The notes: generated by a model not told the origin, from the letters alone. A stretch of 64,000 nucleotides of DNA from Verrucomicrobiales bacterium (GCA_015075445.1 JABTUJ010000007.1:1-64000), one strand, 5' to 3'. Counted from the stretch's first letter, positions 20,413 through 32,080 are shown. Translations and numbers: made by a program.

Positions 20413-22245
20413 AGAGCTGGTCCCAGCGGAAGGAGAGGCCCGTGGGTATTGAGGCGCTGCGCCAAAGAAAAACGGGCATAGCAGCTGAAAAGGCTCCCAT
20501 GCCCGAAATCGGTGCGTTATGCTCTTGTCAGACATACAATGAACCAACGCCCGATGGCCCAGATCATACCGCTGCAAGGCGAACTTCGTCCAGTCCTTCC
20601 ACGGTCCGGGGAAATGTGGACTATCAACGCTTCGAAGCCGAGCTGCGCCGGATCGATGAACTCCTGCGACTCAGCGGCGTCGAAGCGCTCTTTGTGGAGC
20701 GCAGTTTGGCGGGATGGCTGGCCCGAGACCCGGAGCGGGTGCCCACGACGCACGAGCAGACGAAGTATCAGCGCACCAGTGCCCAGGCGCTGCGCTGCAA
20801 CGTGCTGCAGCGCTTGCTGGGCGAGGACTTTCGGGGATGAGCCGTCGGCTGGCCGAGTGCGCCCTCTTCCAGTGGTTCTGCGGGGTGGATCGCTTGGAGG
20901 AAGTGCGGGTGCCGAGCAAGAGCCAGTTGGCGCGCTACTTCCAATGGCTGCCGGAGGCTGCAGGTGCAGGCCCTGGTCCGCCGGCTCGTGCAGGCGGCGC
21001 GGGAGACCCGATGCCACCACGGGGTTCAACCGGCTCTGGCTGGCCAACGAACTGGAACTGGACACGGTGTGGATGGACAGCACGTGTGGCCGCGGACATC
21101 CATTTCCCCGTGGACTGGGTGCTGCTGCGGGACGCGACGCGGACGTTGATGAAGGCCACCGGCCTGATCCGGGCACACAGGCTCAAACGCCGGATGCCGG
21201 CCCCGGAGCAGTTTCTGCGGGCGATGAACCAGCAGTGCATCGCGATGGTGCAGGCGGGCAAACGGGCCGACGCGAAGCGGGCGCGCAAGCGGGTGTTGCG
21301 GGAGATGAAGCGCCTGAGCCGGGTGGTGCGACAACACGCTCGCCGGCATCGGGATCTGCTCGACACGCATTGGCAGGAGACGGATTGGACCTGGGCCAGG
21401 CCGAGCAGGTGCTGGCCCTGAATCGACGGGGTGCTGGCGCAGTTGCCCCGGGCGGTCCGGCAAGCCCATGAGCGGATCATCGGGGAGCGGCCGGTGGCCA
21501 ACGCGGACAAGATCCTGAGTCTCTACGAGGGCGATCTGCACGTGATCGTGCGGGGCAAGGCCGGGGCGGCGGTGGAGTTTGGCAACACGCTCTTCCTGGC
21601 CGAGCAGCGGCAGGGCCTGGTAGTGGACTGGCATCTCTACCAGGAGAGTGCGTATGGACAGCCGGCAGTTGCCGGCGAGCCTGGAACGGCTGCAGTCCTG
21701 GCTGCCGGCGGGCGTGCTCGAAGCGGTGGGCGGGGACCGCGGCTTTGACTGCAAGGCCAACCGGGCGCTCTTGGCGGAGGCGGGCTCTTCAACGGGCTGT
21801 GTCCGCGCGGGGTGGCGGAATTGCAGCGCCGTCGGCATGGGGCTCGGTTTTGGGAAGATCCAGCGTAAGCATGGCCGCAGACCGAGGGGCGGATTGGGAT
21901 TCTGAAGAATGACTTCTTTGGGCGGCCGCTGCGGGCCAAGGGGTATGAGCACCACCGGGCGCTGGGGTAAGCTGGAGTGTGCTGGCCCACAATCTTTGGG
22001 TGCTGGCCGGATGGAGCGGGTGGCGGCGTCGGCGGAGCAGCAGCGCGACGCGGCTTAGGCAGTAGTCTGGCTGATGGGAGTGTGCGCTCGGCGGAGCCGT
22101 GTCGTTAGAAGTCTGGAAAACCACAACCCATAGCGGTGTCGGGCCGAAAGCGTGCCCGAGCTGTCATGATGGCTTATACCAGGCTCACTCTCCTTCCTCT
22201 CCTATCGTCTCCCATCCGGAAACAGGGACTTCTGGGACGGGCTCT
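20413..22245 (+). mobile_element. Insertion sequence, copy B (1,833 bp), decayed
   Basis: This is the same element as 6166-8002 in the opposite orientation. It starts AGAGCTGGTCCCAGCGG and ends CTTCTGGGACGGGCTCT. Host bases AAAT flank it at 20409-20412 and 22246-22249. The transposase frame is broken many times by small indels. Confidence 0.9.
20512..22058 (+). pseudogene. Transposase of copy B, multiply frameshifted
   Basis: It aligns along its length with the intact transposase of copy A but has repeated one- and two-base indels, many at short G/C runs. The first is CCTTCCACGG where copy A and copy C have CCTTCCCACGG (about 20596). Pieces of the product can be read in all three forward frames. 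The DDE residues survive in fragments, but no active enzyme can be made as sequenced. Confidence 0.85.
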
Positions 22246-22249
22246 AAAT

Positions 22250-24094
22250 AGAGCTTGTCCCAGCGGAAGGAGAGGCCCGTGGGTATTGAGGCGCTGCGCG
22301 AAAGAAAAACGGGCATAGCAGCCAGAAAAGGCTCCCATGCCCGAAATCGGTGCGTTATGCTCCTGTCAGACATACAAAGAACCAACGCCCGATGGCCCAG
22401 ATCATACCGCTGCAAGGCGAACTTCGTCCAGTCCTTCCCACGGTCCGGGGAAATGTGGACTATCAACGCTTCGAAGCCGAGCTGCACCGGATCGATGAAC
22501 TCTTGCGACTCAGCGGGGTCGAAGCGCTCTTTGTGGAGCGCAGTTTGGCGGGATGGCTGGCCCGGGACCCGGAGCGGGTGCCCACGACGCACGAGCAGAC
22601 CAAGTATCAGCGCACCAGTGCCCAGGCGCTGCGCTGCAACGTGCTGCAGCGCTTGCTGGGCGAGGACTTCCGGGGGATGAGCCGCCGGCTGGCCGAGTGC
22701 GCCCTCTTTCAGTGGTTCTGCGGGGTGGATCGCTTGGAGCAAGTGCGGGTGCCGAGCAAGAGCCAGTTGGCGCGCTACTTCCAATGGCTGCCCGAGGCGC
22801 AGGTGCAGGCCCTGGTGCGCCGGCTCGTGCAGGCGGCGCGGGAGGCCGAGGCCGCCACGGGGTTCAACCGGCTCTGGCTGGCCAACGAACTGGAACTGGA
22901 CACGGTGTGGATGGACAGCACGTGTGTGGCCGCGGACATCCATTTCCCCGTGGACTGGGTGCTGCTGCGGGACGCGACGCGGACGTTGATGAAGGCCACC
23001 GGCCTGATCCGGCAGCACGGGCTCAAACGGCGGATGCCGGCCCCGAGCAGTTTCTGCGGGCGATGAACCAGCAGTGCATCGCGATGGTGCAGGCGGGCAA
23101 ACGGGCCGACGCGAAGCGGGCGCGCAAGCGGGTGCTGCGGGAGATGAAGCGCCTCAGCCGGGTGGTGCGCCAGCACGCCCGGCGGCATCGGGATCTGCTC
23201 GACACGCATTGGCAGGAGACGGACTGGACCCGGGCCCAGGCCGAGCAGGTGCTGGCCCGGATCGACGGGGTGCTGGCGCAGTTGCCCCAGGCGGTCCAGC
23301 AGGCCCATGAGCGGATCATCGGGGAGCGGCCGGTGGCCAACGCGGACAAGATCCTGAGCCTCTACGAGGGCGATCTGCACGTGATCGTGCGGGGCAAGGC
23401 CGGGGCGGCGGTGGAGTTTGGCAACACACGCTCTTCCTGGCCGAGCAGCGGCAGGGCCTGGTAGTGGACTGGCATCTCTACCAGGAGAGTGCTTAGCGGA
23501 CAGCCGGCAGTTGCCGGCGAGCCTGGAACGGCTGCAGTCCTGGCTGCCGGCGGGCGTGCTCGAAGCGGTGGGCGGGGACCGCGGCTTTGACAGCAAGGCC
23601 AACCGGGCGCTCTTGGCGGAGGCGGGCTCTTCAACGGGCTGTGTCCGCGGGGGGCTGTCCGCCGTCGGCGGGGTGTTTGGGAATTGCAGCGCCGTCGGCA
23701 TGGGGCGGTTTGGGAAGATCCAAGAATGGCCGCAGACCGGCCGGCGGATTGCCAAGGGTCTGAAGCACCGGGCGCTGGGCGGCTGCGCGTGCTGGGCCCA
23801 TGAGCACCGGGCGGGTGCTTGGAGTGGCTGGCCCACAATCCTTGGGTGCTGGCCCGGAGCGGCGGGTGGCGGCGTCGGCGGAGCAGCAGCGCGACGCGGC
23901 TTAGGCAGTAGTCTGGCTGATGTGAGAGCACGGGCCGGCGGGACCTGTGTCGTTAGCGGTCTGGAAAAACCACAACCCATAGCGGTGTCGGGCCGAAAGC
24001 GTGCCCGAGCTGTCATGATGGCTTATACCAGGCTCACTCTCCTTCCTCTCCTATCGTCTCCCCATCCGAAACAGGGACTTCTGGGACGGGCTCT
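22250..24094 (+). mobile_element. Insertion sequence, copy C (1,845 bp), decayed
   Basis: It lies head-to-tail with copy B, separated only by AAAT (22246-22249), and is followed by AAAT at 24095-24098. The first 780 bases of the transposase are in frame. The last third (about 23620-23930) is scrambled by short insertions and duplications relative to the other two copies. Confidence 0.9.
22350..23904 (+). pseudogene. Transposase of copy C, frameshifted
   Basis: The reading frame is intact from 22350 to about 23040, where CCCCGAGCAG has lost one base relative to CCCCGGAGCAG in copies A and B. Further shifts occur near 23430 and 23500, and the region encoding the third catalytic residue is rearranged (about 23640-23860). 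It is not functional as sequenced. Confidence 0.85.
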
Positions 24095-24098
24095 AAAT

Positions 24099-24266
24099 AC
24101 TCCCTTCAATGCTCCTTTTGCGCTCGCTCGGCAAAGCTTTGTCCATCCGCTGCCGAACATCGAAGCGGTACATCTGCCGGATGCTGCTGCGGCCATCCCC
24201 GGCTTTGGGGAAGAGTGTGACTCGTTGTGCAGTCGTCAGGAAATACCTTTCATGGAAACTGGGTGA
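24099..24266 (+). pseudogene. Candidate immunity gene of the orphan cassette, 3' part
   Basis: This is the continuation of 19711-20412 after the tandem insertion sequences. Fifty-five residues (TPFNAPFALARQ to EIPFMETG) and a stop at 24264-24266 follow in the restored frame. The true stop could lie elsewhere if this end also carries an indel. Confidence 0.55.
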
Positions 24267-24790
24267 GAACGAGGTGTCTCCACGCACGCAGGGCAATTAC
24301 CTTTTGCTTTCACAACAAAAGCTTGGTTACGCGATGTTTGTCGGATTCGAGCAATGTGCGGATGGTGATCCCTCCGTAACGCGATTTGCATCAGTGGTTG
24401 CGCCGGTCATAGAGCGCCATGGAGCCACGCTGAAGAAAGTCTCAAGCATCCGGTAGCAGAGAAGTTCAACGGTGTTCCGCCAAACGGTGAGAAGGAATTT
24501 AGCACCGCTCAGGCCGCGGTGAAGTTGGTCGGCCACCCGCGCCTGTGTCACGCAGGCTGCTAAAGGCAGCCAGCGCGCCACTCCGCGCAGGTGGCTCCAC
24601 CAACGGCGGGCCAACCGGGAATTAGTGGCGCTCGCCAATTCGCGCCAGGGCTCCGAACGTTCGGGCGTCGCGGGTGCAATCGTTGCGGCCTGGGAGTTCT
24701 TGCGTTCCGGCCCTGCGTTCGCCAGTGAGCGCTCGCAACGCTGTTGAAGTCGCTGTCGCGTGCTGAGACTATCAGTGCGTCACTCAGAGC
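24267..24790. other. Junction region between toxin locus and phage tail genes
   Basis: A frame ending at 24456 gives a plausible protein end (KLGYAMFVGFEQCADGDPSV to HGATLKKVSSIR), but no good start is visible; it may be a remnant of another immunity-type gene. From 24460 to 24790 I see no coding signal and no tRNA. The phage-like sequence begins abruptly near 24800. Confidence 0.4.
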
Positions 24791-24804
24791 CACACTCTAC
24801 GGCT

Positions 24805-25020
24805 CGGCCCGAGTGGGCCCCGGTCCCGGCCGAGGACATCGCGCCCGGGGACGTCGTCCTGTTCCGGGTCGGCCGGGTGGTGAACCACGTCGGGGTCGCC
24901 CTCGGGGACCAGCGCTTTTGCCATTGCCTGCGCGGGCACGGGGTCCTGATCTCCCGGCTCGATGACACGACCTATGCCCGGCGGTTCGTCATCGCGTTCA
25001 CCCCGCCCGGGGCCGACTGA
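24805..25020 (+). pseudogene. NlpC/P60-type phage tail peptidase, C-terminal remnant
   Basis: PGDVVLFRV, NHVGVALGD and CHCLRGHGVLISRLDD match the second half of NlpC/P60 cell-wall peptidases of phage tail tips (lambda gpK-like), including the catalytic His in NHVG. The N-terminal half with the catalytic Cys is missing; upstream sequence is unrelated, so the gene was cut at the junction near 24800. An in-frame ATG at 24760 exists but adds non-homologous residues. It ends two bases before the next gene's start, the usual phage order (peptidase then tail tip protein). Confidence 0.6.
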
Positions 25021-25022
25021 CC

Positions 25023-27313
25023 ATGTTCAACAGCGCCAGCGACATCCTCCCGCCCCCGCCGCCCAAGGCCCTGGGCAAGGACCCCTCCACCCTGGCCACC
25101 GATGAGCACGGCCGCCCGGTGCCCTACCTGGCCGGCCGCGCGCGGCTGGGCCTGACCTGGATCAGCGAACCCTGGGGCGTCCGGTCGGTCCCGGTCCGCA
25201 AGAAGGTCGGCAAGAAGCGGCAGACCGTCGGCTACAACTACTTCGCCAGCTTCGCCGGAATGCTCTGCGTCGGGCCGGTCCAGACCTTGCACGCCATCAT
25301 CGTGGACGATGAGACGGCCTGGGAAGGACCGCTGAACGCGGGGAGCAACGACTCGGCCGAGATCACCGTCGAGGGCCGCGGCTCGCTCACCCTCTACTGG
25401 GGCACGGCCACGCAGGGGGTGGACGCCGAGCTGGCCGGCAGCGGGGTCGAGCATCCCGCCTATCGGGGCCAGTGTTACGTGGTCTTCAACGACTGGTTGC
25501 TCGGCGAGAACCGCAACCAGGTGCCCGGCATCCAGTTCGAGCTGACCCGGCTTCCGGTGGTGATCTGGCTCACGTCAGTGCGGGCCTCAACGGCGAGGTC
25601 AACCCGATTGCCGCCCTGGGCGAGCTGATGACCGACACCCGGTTCGGCGCCGGCCTGCCCTCATCGGCCCTGGACACGGTGGGCTGGAACGCGGTGGCGA
25701 CCCAGTTGTTCAACGACGGCTTCAGCCTCTCGGTGTTCCTGGATCAGGTCACCCGCCTGGACGGGCTGCTCAACGACTTCCTCGAGTACCTCGACGCCGC
25801 CCTGTACCACACGCCGGCCGGAAAGCTGAGCCTTCGGTTGTTGCGTGACAACGTCACACCGGTCGCCCTGGACGCCGGCAACCTGCTCGAATCACCCGAC
25901 CTGACGGCGCACGGGTGGACCGAGGTCGTCAACGAGGTGGTGGTCCGGTTCAAGAACCGGGACCGGAACTGGCAGACGGATGCGGTGAGCTGGCGCAACC
26001 CGGCGGCATTCAACGTCACCGGTCGGCCGCTGACCCAGGCCATCGAATGCGACTGGATCACCGACCCGGCCGTGGCCTGGAAGGTCGCCATGGCCTACGG
26101 CAAGAGTCACAGCCTGCCCTGGCTGGAAGGCCAACTCCGGGCCAGGCGGTCGGTGGCGGCCGCTCTTCGGCCTGGGGACGTCGTGGCCCTGACCTACCCG
26201 ACGGCTGGCATTGAGGACGTGCGCTTCCGGGTCCTCGGCGTCGAGGTGCCCGGACCGGAGGCGCCGGACGTGCTTCTGACCGTCCGGGAGGACTCGGCCC
26301 ACCTGATGGTCAATGACTACCCGGTCCCGGCCGATTCGGCGCTTCAGCCGATCATCTACACCCCACTGCCCAGCCATGACGTGCTGGTGTTCGAGCTGCC
26401 TCTGGCCTGGACCGGCAAAACGGCCGCGCGGCTGCTCGTGCTGCCCGCCCGGGGCGAGACGCTATCGAGTGCCTGGACCCTCTGGTGGGAGCGGTCTTCG
26501 AACAGCTTCTCGGCCGTGGGGGAAAGCGGCCTGTTTGGCCGCCGGGGCACGTTGAATACCGGCCTGAATGCGGCTGGCCTGTTCTACCACGAGGGCGGTC
26601 TCGATGTGACGTTCACCAGCCCGGATGACGACCTCGAGGACATGCCCTTCGATGAGGGCGTCGGTGCCCGGCGGTTCCTGATCTTCCTCGGCGACGAGAT
26701 CCTGCTGGGCTGGTCCCCGACGTTGGTGTCGGCCGGCCGGTACACCCTGAGCGTGGTCCGTGCCCAGTTCGGAACCGTGCGGCGCACCCATGACGTCGGG
26801 GCGGAGTGTTGGTGTGTCCAGCTCGGGGATCAGCCCTTGTTCGAGTGGGACGCGCCCAAGTGGGCGCTGGCGGTGGGCTTGAAAGTCCAGCCCCGAATGC
26901 TCCACCTCGAGGTGGGCCTGGCGGACGTGGCCAAGATCACGCATCCCATCCTGCTGCGAGCCCTGCGGCCACTGGGCCCAGCCAACCTGACGGCCAACGG
27001 AGATGGCGTGGCCCCGACCTACTCAACCGGCCAGGATGTGGTCCTGGACTGGGACCTGACCAGCGAGGGCCGGGATGAGGCGGAGCCGGAAGTGGACCTC
27101 GAATGCCACGCGGACCAGGCGGTTCTCGAGCTGTGGGCTGGCGGGGTGCTGAAGGGAACGCTCTACGTGAACCGGGTCGGTCCCTACACCCTGACCAACG
27201 CTGTCCTTGTCGCCGCGCTGGGCGCCGAGACCGACTTCACCGTCCGGGCCTACCTCGCCCTGGGCGGGCACCGCAGCCTGGATTGCGACTCCGTAACCGT
27301 CTCGAAGACATGA
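25023..27313 (+). pseudogene. Phage tail tip/fibre-type protein, one frameshift
   Basis: This is a gpJ/Phage-tail_3-like protein split by a single frameshift. The first frame (25023 to about 25570) reads through RGQCYVVFNDWLLGENRNQVPGIQFEL. The second (about 25574-27313) continues with HVSAGLNGEVNPIAALGELMTDTRFG and ends with a beta-rich C-terminal domain. One base appears to be missing near TGGCTCACGTC (25567-25577); there is no slippery heptamer suggesting programmed slippage. Restored length is about 760 residues. The stop overlaps the next start (ATGA, 27310-27313), a well-preserved phage operon feature. Confidence 0.65.
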
Positions 27314-27909
27314 GCACCATCGTACCGAGCCGACTCAATGACGTCAGCAACGCGGCCCTGTTCCGCGAGTTGACCGCCGACAACTTCACCCTCCTGGCCG
27401 AGGACATCGCCAAGCAGGTCGCCACGTACCAGAACGGCTCGCCCACTACGATCATCGGCCCGCCGACCTCCGGTGCCCGGGTCCTCCACGAGTTCTCGTG
27501 ATCCCCCGGCGGGGAGTGGCGCTGCACCGGGGCCGGAACGCCCGGGACCTGGCTCCAGATCAGGCCAGCGGCCGTCACCGCCGATCCGGCGTCGGGCGCA
27601 ATCCCAACCGGGTACCTGGTTTGGAGCGTGACCGACGGCGCGGTGAAGCGCCACGCGCGGGTCCCCTCCGGAGATCACCGTCGGCGCGGGTACGTCCGAA
27701 CCAAAGGTCGGCTTCCACGCGCGTGACCCACGGCGCAGCGGGCTGGCGCGACCCAGGCTGCCGTCACCTACGCTTCGCAGATCATCAGCGACCCGCCCAC
27801 GCAGGCCGAAGTGCAGTCACTCAACGACGGCTTGATTGCCGCCGTTACGCTGCTGAATGAAATTCGGACCGCACTGATCGAGAAGGGGACCATCAAGGGG
27901 TCTTTGTAG
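27310..27909 (+). pseudogene. Phage tail-associated small gene, broken
   Basis: The frame starting at ATG 27310 reads MSTIVPSRLNDVS, then hits an in-frame TGA at 27499. The same frame continues with good coding sequence (GGEWRCTGAGTPGTWLQIRPA, IPTGYLVWSVTDGAVKRHA), as in phage tail proteins. It then shifts frame near 27660 and again near 27730, and ends PPTQAEVQSLNDGLIAAVTLL at stop 27907-27909. The intact gene would have about 198 codons. A separate Arg-rich frame at 27498-27860 is not the real product. Confidence 0.6.
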
Positions 27910-28129
27910 GGCAGTGCAGGTTGCCCGGCAACCGGTCGGGACCACCGGCACGGGGGGCAGCACGCGCAAAATTGGGCGAAGTGGCGCTTGCCCGCCCATC
28001 TGCAGCGTCACCCACCTGGCACATCAAACGTCATTGGCGGAGACGTCCAGGGAGGTGCCGGTCTCAATGACGTCCCGACATTCTTGATTGTGTGGGCTGC
28101 CGACGGTCGATCCAGGACGATGGCGGGCC

Positions 28130-28631
28130 CGTGCCATCCTCAGCCAGAACGCGCGGCACCGAGAAGACCCAACGCCTCGCAATTCGCTATAGCACCATCG
28201 TAAAGCCGTGGGCTCCATTAACGGCATGCGGATCCAGATCACCGCAGACGCATGGAATGTCGTTGGATCTCCCCGGATCACCGCGGCCTCATAGGAGCCC
28301 GCAGCCGTCTCCCACGCCCGCATCCGCTGTTCGCCACCGTCGCGCCAAGACCAGTGACCAGGAACAATGAGAGTCTCCTCGCGCATGTAAGGCGCAATGG
28401 CAGGGCGGTGGTCCTGAACACTGTCGTGGGGAACAGCGGTTCCAGGCTGCCTCCGCTCTGGACGAGAAAAAGACCGGCCGTAAAGCCAGCGCCAGCTCCG
28501 GTGCCATCGGGTCGAAACACGGGCGCGTTCACCGGGGCGCCAGGGGAATACGTATCGAAGTCGATCAGGCCCTGACCATAACCGCCCACGCATCCTACCA
28601 CGCACAGCCCTATGATCAATCGCGGTTTCAT
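28130..28631 (-). pseudogene. Small secreted (PEP-CTERM-like) protein, frameshifted
   Basis: From ATG 28631 the product starts with a signal peptide (MKPRLIIGLCVVGCVGGYGQ) and GLIDFDTYSPGAPVNAPVF, a common opening of verrucomicrobial PEP-CTERM proteins. The frame is lost near 28430 and continues in another frame as REETLIVPGHWSWRDGGEQRMRAWETAAGSYEAA. Close to the end a third frame contains ALGLLGAARSG, like the hydrophobic C-terminal anchor. At least two indels are needed to rebuild it. Confidence 0.55.
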
Positions 28632-28694
28632 AATGAAATCCTGTCTTGAGATGAGCAACACGGCCAATGGTCGGCACCGGCTCAGATCCTTGGT

Positions 28695-31600
28695 TCACGG
28701 CTGGATTGACGTGATCCAAGTGCCCCACGCATTTGCCGTTCGTGTTCCGGGTTTGACGGGCCTCTCAGGGTCAAGTTCAGCATACTCCTGAACGGTCCAA
28801 AACGCAGTGCCGTTCGGATCCACACAGGTGAAAGAGTAGTCACCCCAGCGGACACTATAGATTGGCGGTTGTTGTTGATCGTCAGGTGGCGTCACGCTTG
28901 CCATGCGCGCGTGGTAAGCCCGGCCCGCTTGGACCAGAATCGGTTTGGTAGTGACACCGCTGGACTTTCGCCCCGCGTAGAACGCGCCAACATGCTCGCT
29001 CCCACGCGAACCCGAGAACCCCAGCAGCAGGTCCCCTGAAGCACTCACCGCCACCGAGGGCATGTAGTACCAGTAGGGAGTGCTGCTGGCCGTGTCGTAC
29101 ACCCGGCCGTAATCCGAGTAGGAAAGCGTCTGAGCATCGGCTGATGCCTGTAGTCGGATCCATTGGATGGCGGAACGATCCACCGTTCCACCGTCATATT
29201 GATTGTTGCCTCCACCGTCGAGCCCGACATGGTGGCAGGTCCAAAGGTAGGTCGTCCCGCCGATGGTCCGAACCATCGCGTTCATCAACCGGCTGCCAAC
29301 GTCAGCCAGTTGGACTTTGAGATTGTGCTCGGCATCGGCCGGCGCTTGCGCAGCTTTCAGGCTGTTTCGGAAAACGATGTCAAAGTAGGGCGCAGGCGCG
29401 CTGCCCTGTACGTCTGTCCACGGTGATAGAGGTGACTGAAGTTCGAACAGCCTCGTCGTGTTGATCCACTTTAGCCGGGCGTAACGAATCTTGCCGGGCT
29501 GGTAAGGCGGACCGACCTGAGGTGCCGCCTTGAGGACGAGCCAGGCGACGTCGTTGACGGGATTGGGTTCGAGGTTAACTGCGGGCTGGATGACCGACTG
29601 CGTGTCGCCGAGCGCAAACTGAAAGATGTTGCTGGAGTCGTCTGGCTGGATGGGGCCCGCCCTGCTGACTGAACCAGGCGGTCAGCTTTGAATCGCCGCT
29701 ACCCATTGCACCCAGTTGCCGCCACCGTCAGGCCGATGCAGCGGGGCGATGTACACACGCCGTTCTTGTCCAGGCCCAGTGTTGGATAGTCGGTGTCATG
29801 CGCAGCCAGGTTCACCGGGACCAGATACTTCGTCCAGTTGTTCGCGACCCAGTTCGTATCCGTCAGGTCCGGTGAAGTGCCGAGGGGCACGGGGTTAGCA
29901 TACTTGCTCACAGCCAGGAGGACCTTCTTCGAGCCAAGGTCGGTCTGGCAGGCGAACCACCGCTGACTTAGCGCGTCGTAAACAACCCGCGGGTCCGTCA
30001 TCGAACTCTTCGGGTAGATGTCGGGCGGATTACCCCCTAGCGACAAACCGAAGAAGACCCAAGGCGGCGCTTGTCGAATTCGCCTGCCAGTGCCCTTTTC
30101 GAAGACAGCCACCATCCCGTTGAGGGCCTCCACGAAGTAGTTCTCGCCGGCGGCACCCATTGTGTCCGCAATCTGTCCGGCATCATCGCCGCCAGCGAAC
30201 TCGTCGATCCCATCCATCCCGCGGAAGCTCTTGTTTGTGTAGAACAGCGGTGCCGAGTAGCTTCACGTTCATGGGACCGCTGACCGGGCCCTGCACATTC
30301 TGCATCTCCACCCCGGAAAGGACAATCGTCGAACCAGGCGTGCTGTTTTGGATCCCCGTCTGGCAGTTCTCGAAGAGGCTGTTCTGGACGTAATGCGGAA
30401 CCGTCACGCCCGGATTGCCGTCATAGCGCACCGCCATCTTGGCCCAGCGAAACCGGCTGCTCTTCACGGTGGTGCTGAAGTTCACGTAGTACACCCACAA
30501 AGCCGGGTAGGCGTGGTGGGTGGGCACGCTGCCCTGAATGCCGTCAATGTCTTCGCCGAAGCCGTCATCGGCGTGGGACGTGAAGACCGGCGTTTGCAGC
30601 GTATTCGGGAACGTCAGCGGCCCATAGACCAGCACATAGGCATTGTTCGTGAGCTTGACCGTACAGCCCGGTTCGAAATGGATCGCGCCCGGTCCCATGT
30701 AATAGCTGCTGTGGACGTAATAGGTCTTGCCCATTCGTAACGTGCAAATCCCACTGCTGCAGGAGGGTACCTGCTCGAAGTCCACGATGACGCCTGCCGG
30801 CTGATAGGCACTCAGCGCCAGCTCTACGGGCCGTGACTCTCCCGTCCGATCTACGCGGGTCGTCCGCCAGTCACGCCCTGGACCCTCTACCGCTCGAGCC
30901 TGTCGCGGCAGGCCTTCCCACAGCGGTGCAGTTGCAGCCAGGCTGATCGACTCGACGAGCACTCCACCGCCGCCAGGCAAGGGCTCCCATGTCTTGCGTA
31001 CCGGCACGGCTTGATCCCTCGCACGAATCGTGCCGACGCTCAACCCCGCTTCCCCATCCGCCGCGCCCACAGCGAAGGCGTGCCCCAGCAGGATCGAAAT
31101 GCCCTCGAAGCTGATGGTCACGTGATCTTCGGCCTGGGCCTGACCATCGGCCTGGGTGATCACACGGTTGATCTCCGGCTCCGGCGCCTCGACGAACTCC
31201 GTGATCACGGCCAACCGCGTCGTGACCGGGTCAAACGACTCCGGCAGAAGAGGTTGCTCGCGAAGCGCGACGCTTTGGCTGAAGCGGTTGTGTCGCCATT
31301 CCAGGATCACGTCGGCGAGGACGCCGTCGAAGGCGTCGCGGGCGACCAGGCGGTTTGGCGGCACCAACTCGATGGGTGCGAGGGCTTTGACCGTCGCCAG
31401 CGTCACCCGTTGGCCAGTTGCCTCATCGTACCACTCAAGCGCGCGGACGCCCCCGCGGAGGCGGGCGCCTTCCGGCGTCTCCAGATCGAAGACGCTTTCA
31501 CTGTTCAAGTCGTGGCTAAAGATCGCGCGCACCGGGCCGTACCGCGCGATAGCACCCTCTGGGAAGCTCTCGATCAAATCCCTGCTGGGCTGCCAGTCGC

Positions 31601-31865
31601 CGGTTTCGGCATCAAAGAAATGCAGTCCATTCTCCAGCAGAGTCCATTCGTTCGTTCGAAATCGAGCGAACCCCTCCGTGTTGGCGACCGCCGTGATGCG
31701 CTGATAGACCGCGAAGTCCTGCCCCCGCTCCGCGACGCGGATCTCAGAAGACCCGAGGCCCTGTTCGGTGGAATCAGGAGCTCGAGGCTCGGTTTGCGTC
31801 AACGCGCTCACTGCAGCAAACACGCTGATGCCGAGGGTGAAAGGAGATGAGAGGTTGGGCTTCAT
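28695..31865 (-). pseudogene. Secreted RHS-type N-domain plus propeller protein, multiply frameshifted
   Basis: From ATG 31865: signal peptide, then the same N-terminal and beta-helix-like domains as the RHS gene (VPPNRLVARDAFDGVLAD, SAYQPAGVIVDFEQV). A sialidase/propeller-like region with TDPRVVYDALSQRWFACQTD follows, and the protein ends WGTWITSIQP at 28695. The open frame breaks near 30220, where a 4-base duplication (GGATGGATGG) shifts it, and again near 29755, 29690 and 29665. About 1,050 residues when repaired. There are no YD repeats, so this is a relative of the RHS N-terminus attached to a different body. Confidence 0.65.
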
Positions 31866-32080
31866 GGACCGTCGGGGTTTACGGGCTCACATCGCTGTCG
31901 CTTGCCACTTCCACAACGCTGTCCATATAAGACAATGAGGTCGGAAACATCAAGCAAAACGCGGTGCTGATGTGTTCTTATACCAGATATGTCATTCTGT
32001 TACAGGCCATCCTCACAGACAGGTGATCGCGAGGGGGTATTACCTTGAGACCAATGGCCCTCATCGGGCCGTCTCCGGGC
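31866..32080. other. Upstream region of the broken secreted gene, no gene seen
   Basis: This AT-richer stretch probably contained the promoter of the minus-strand gene. No open frame with coding character and no clear promoter hexamers were found. Confidence 0.35.

Noticed and set aside
25560..25580. Programmed -1 frameshift in the phage tail gene
   Set aside because: There is no slippery heptamer or downstream structure at the shift; a missing base is simpler.
27498..27860. A 120-residue Arg-rich protein with a GTG start overlapping the previous stop
   Set aside because: Its sequence is low complexity; the phage-like coding signal lies in the other two frames.
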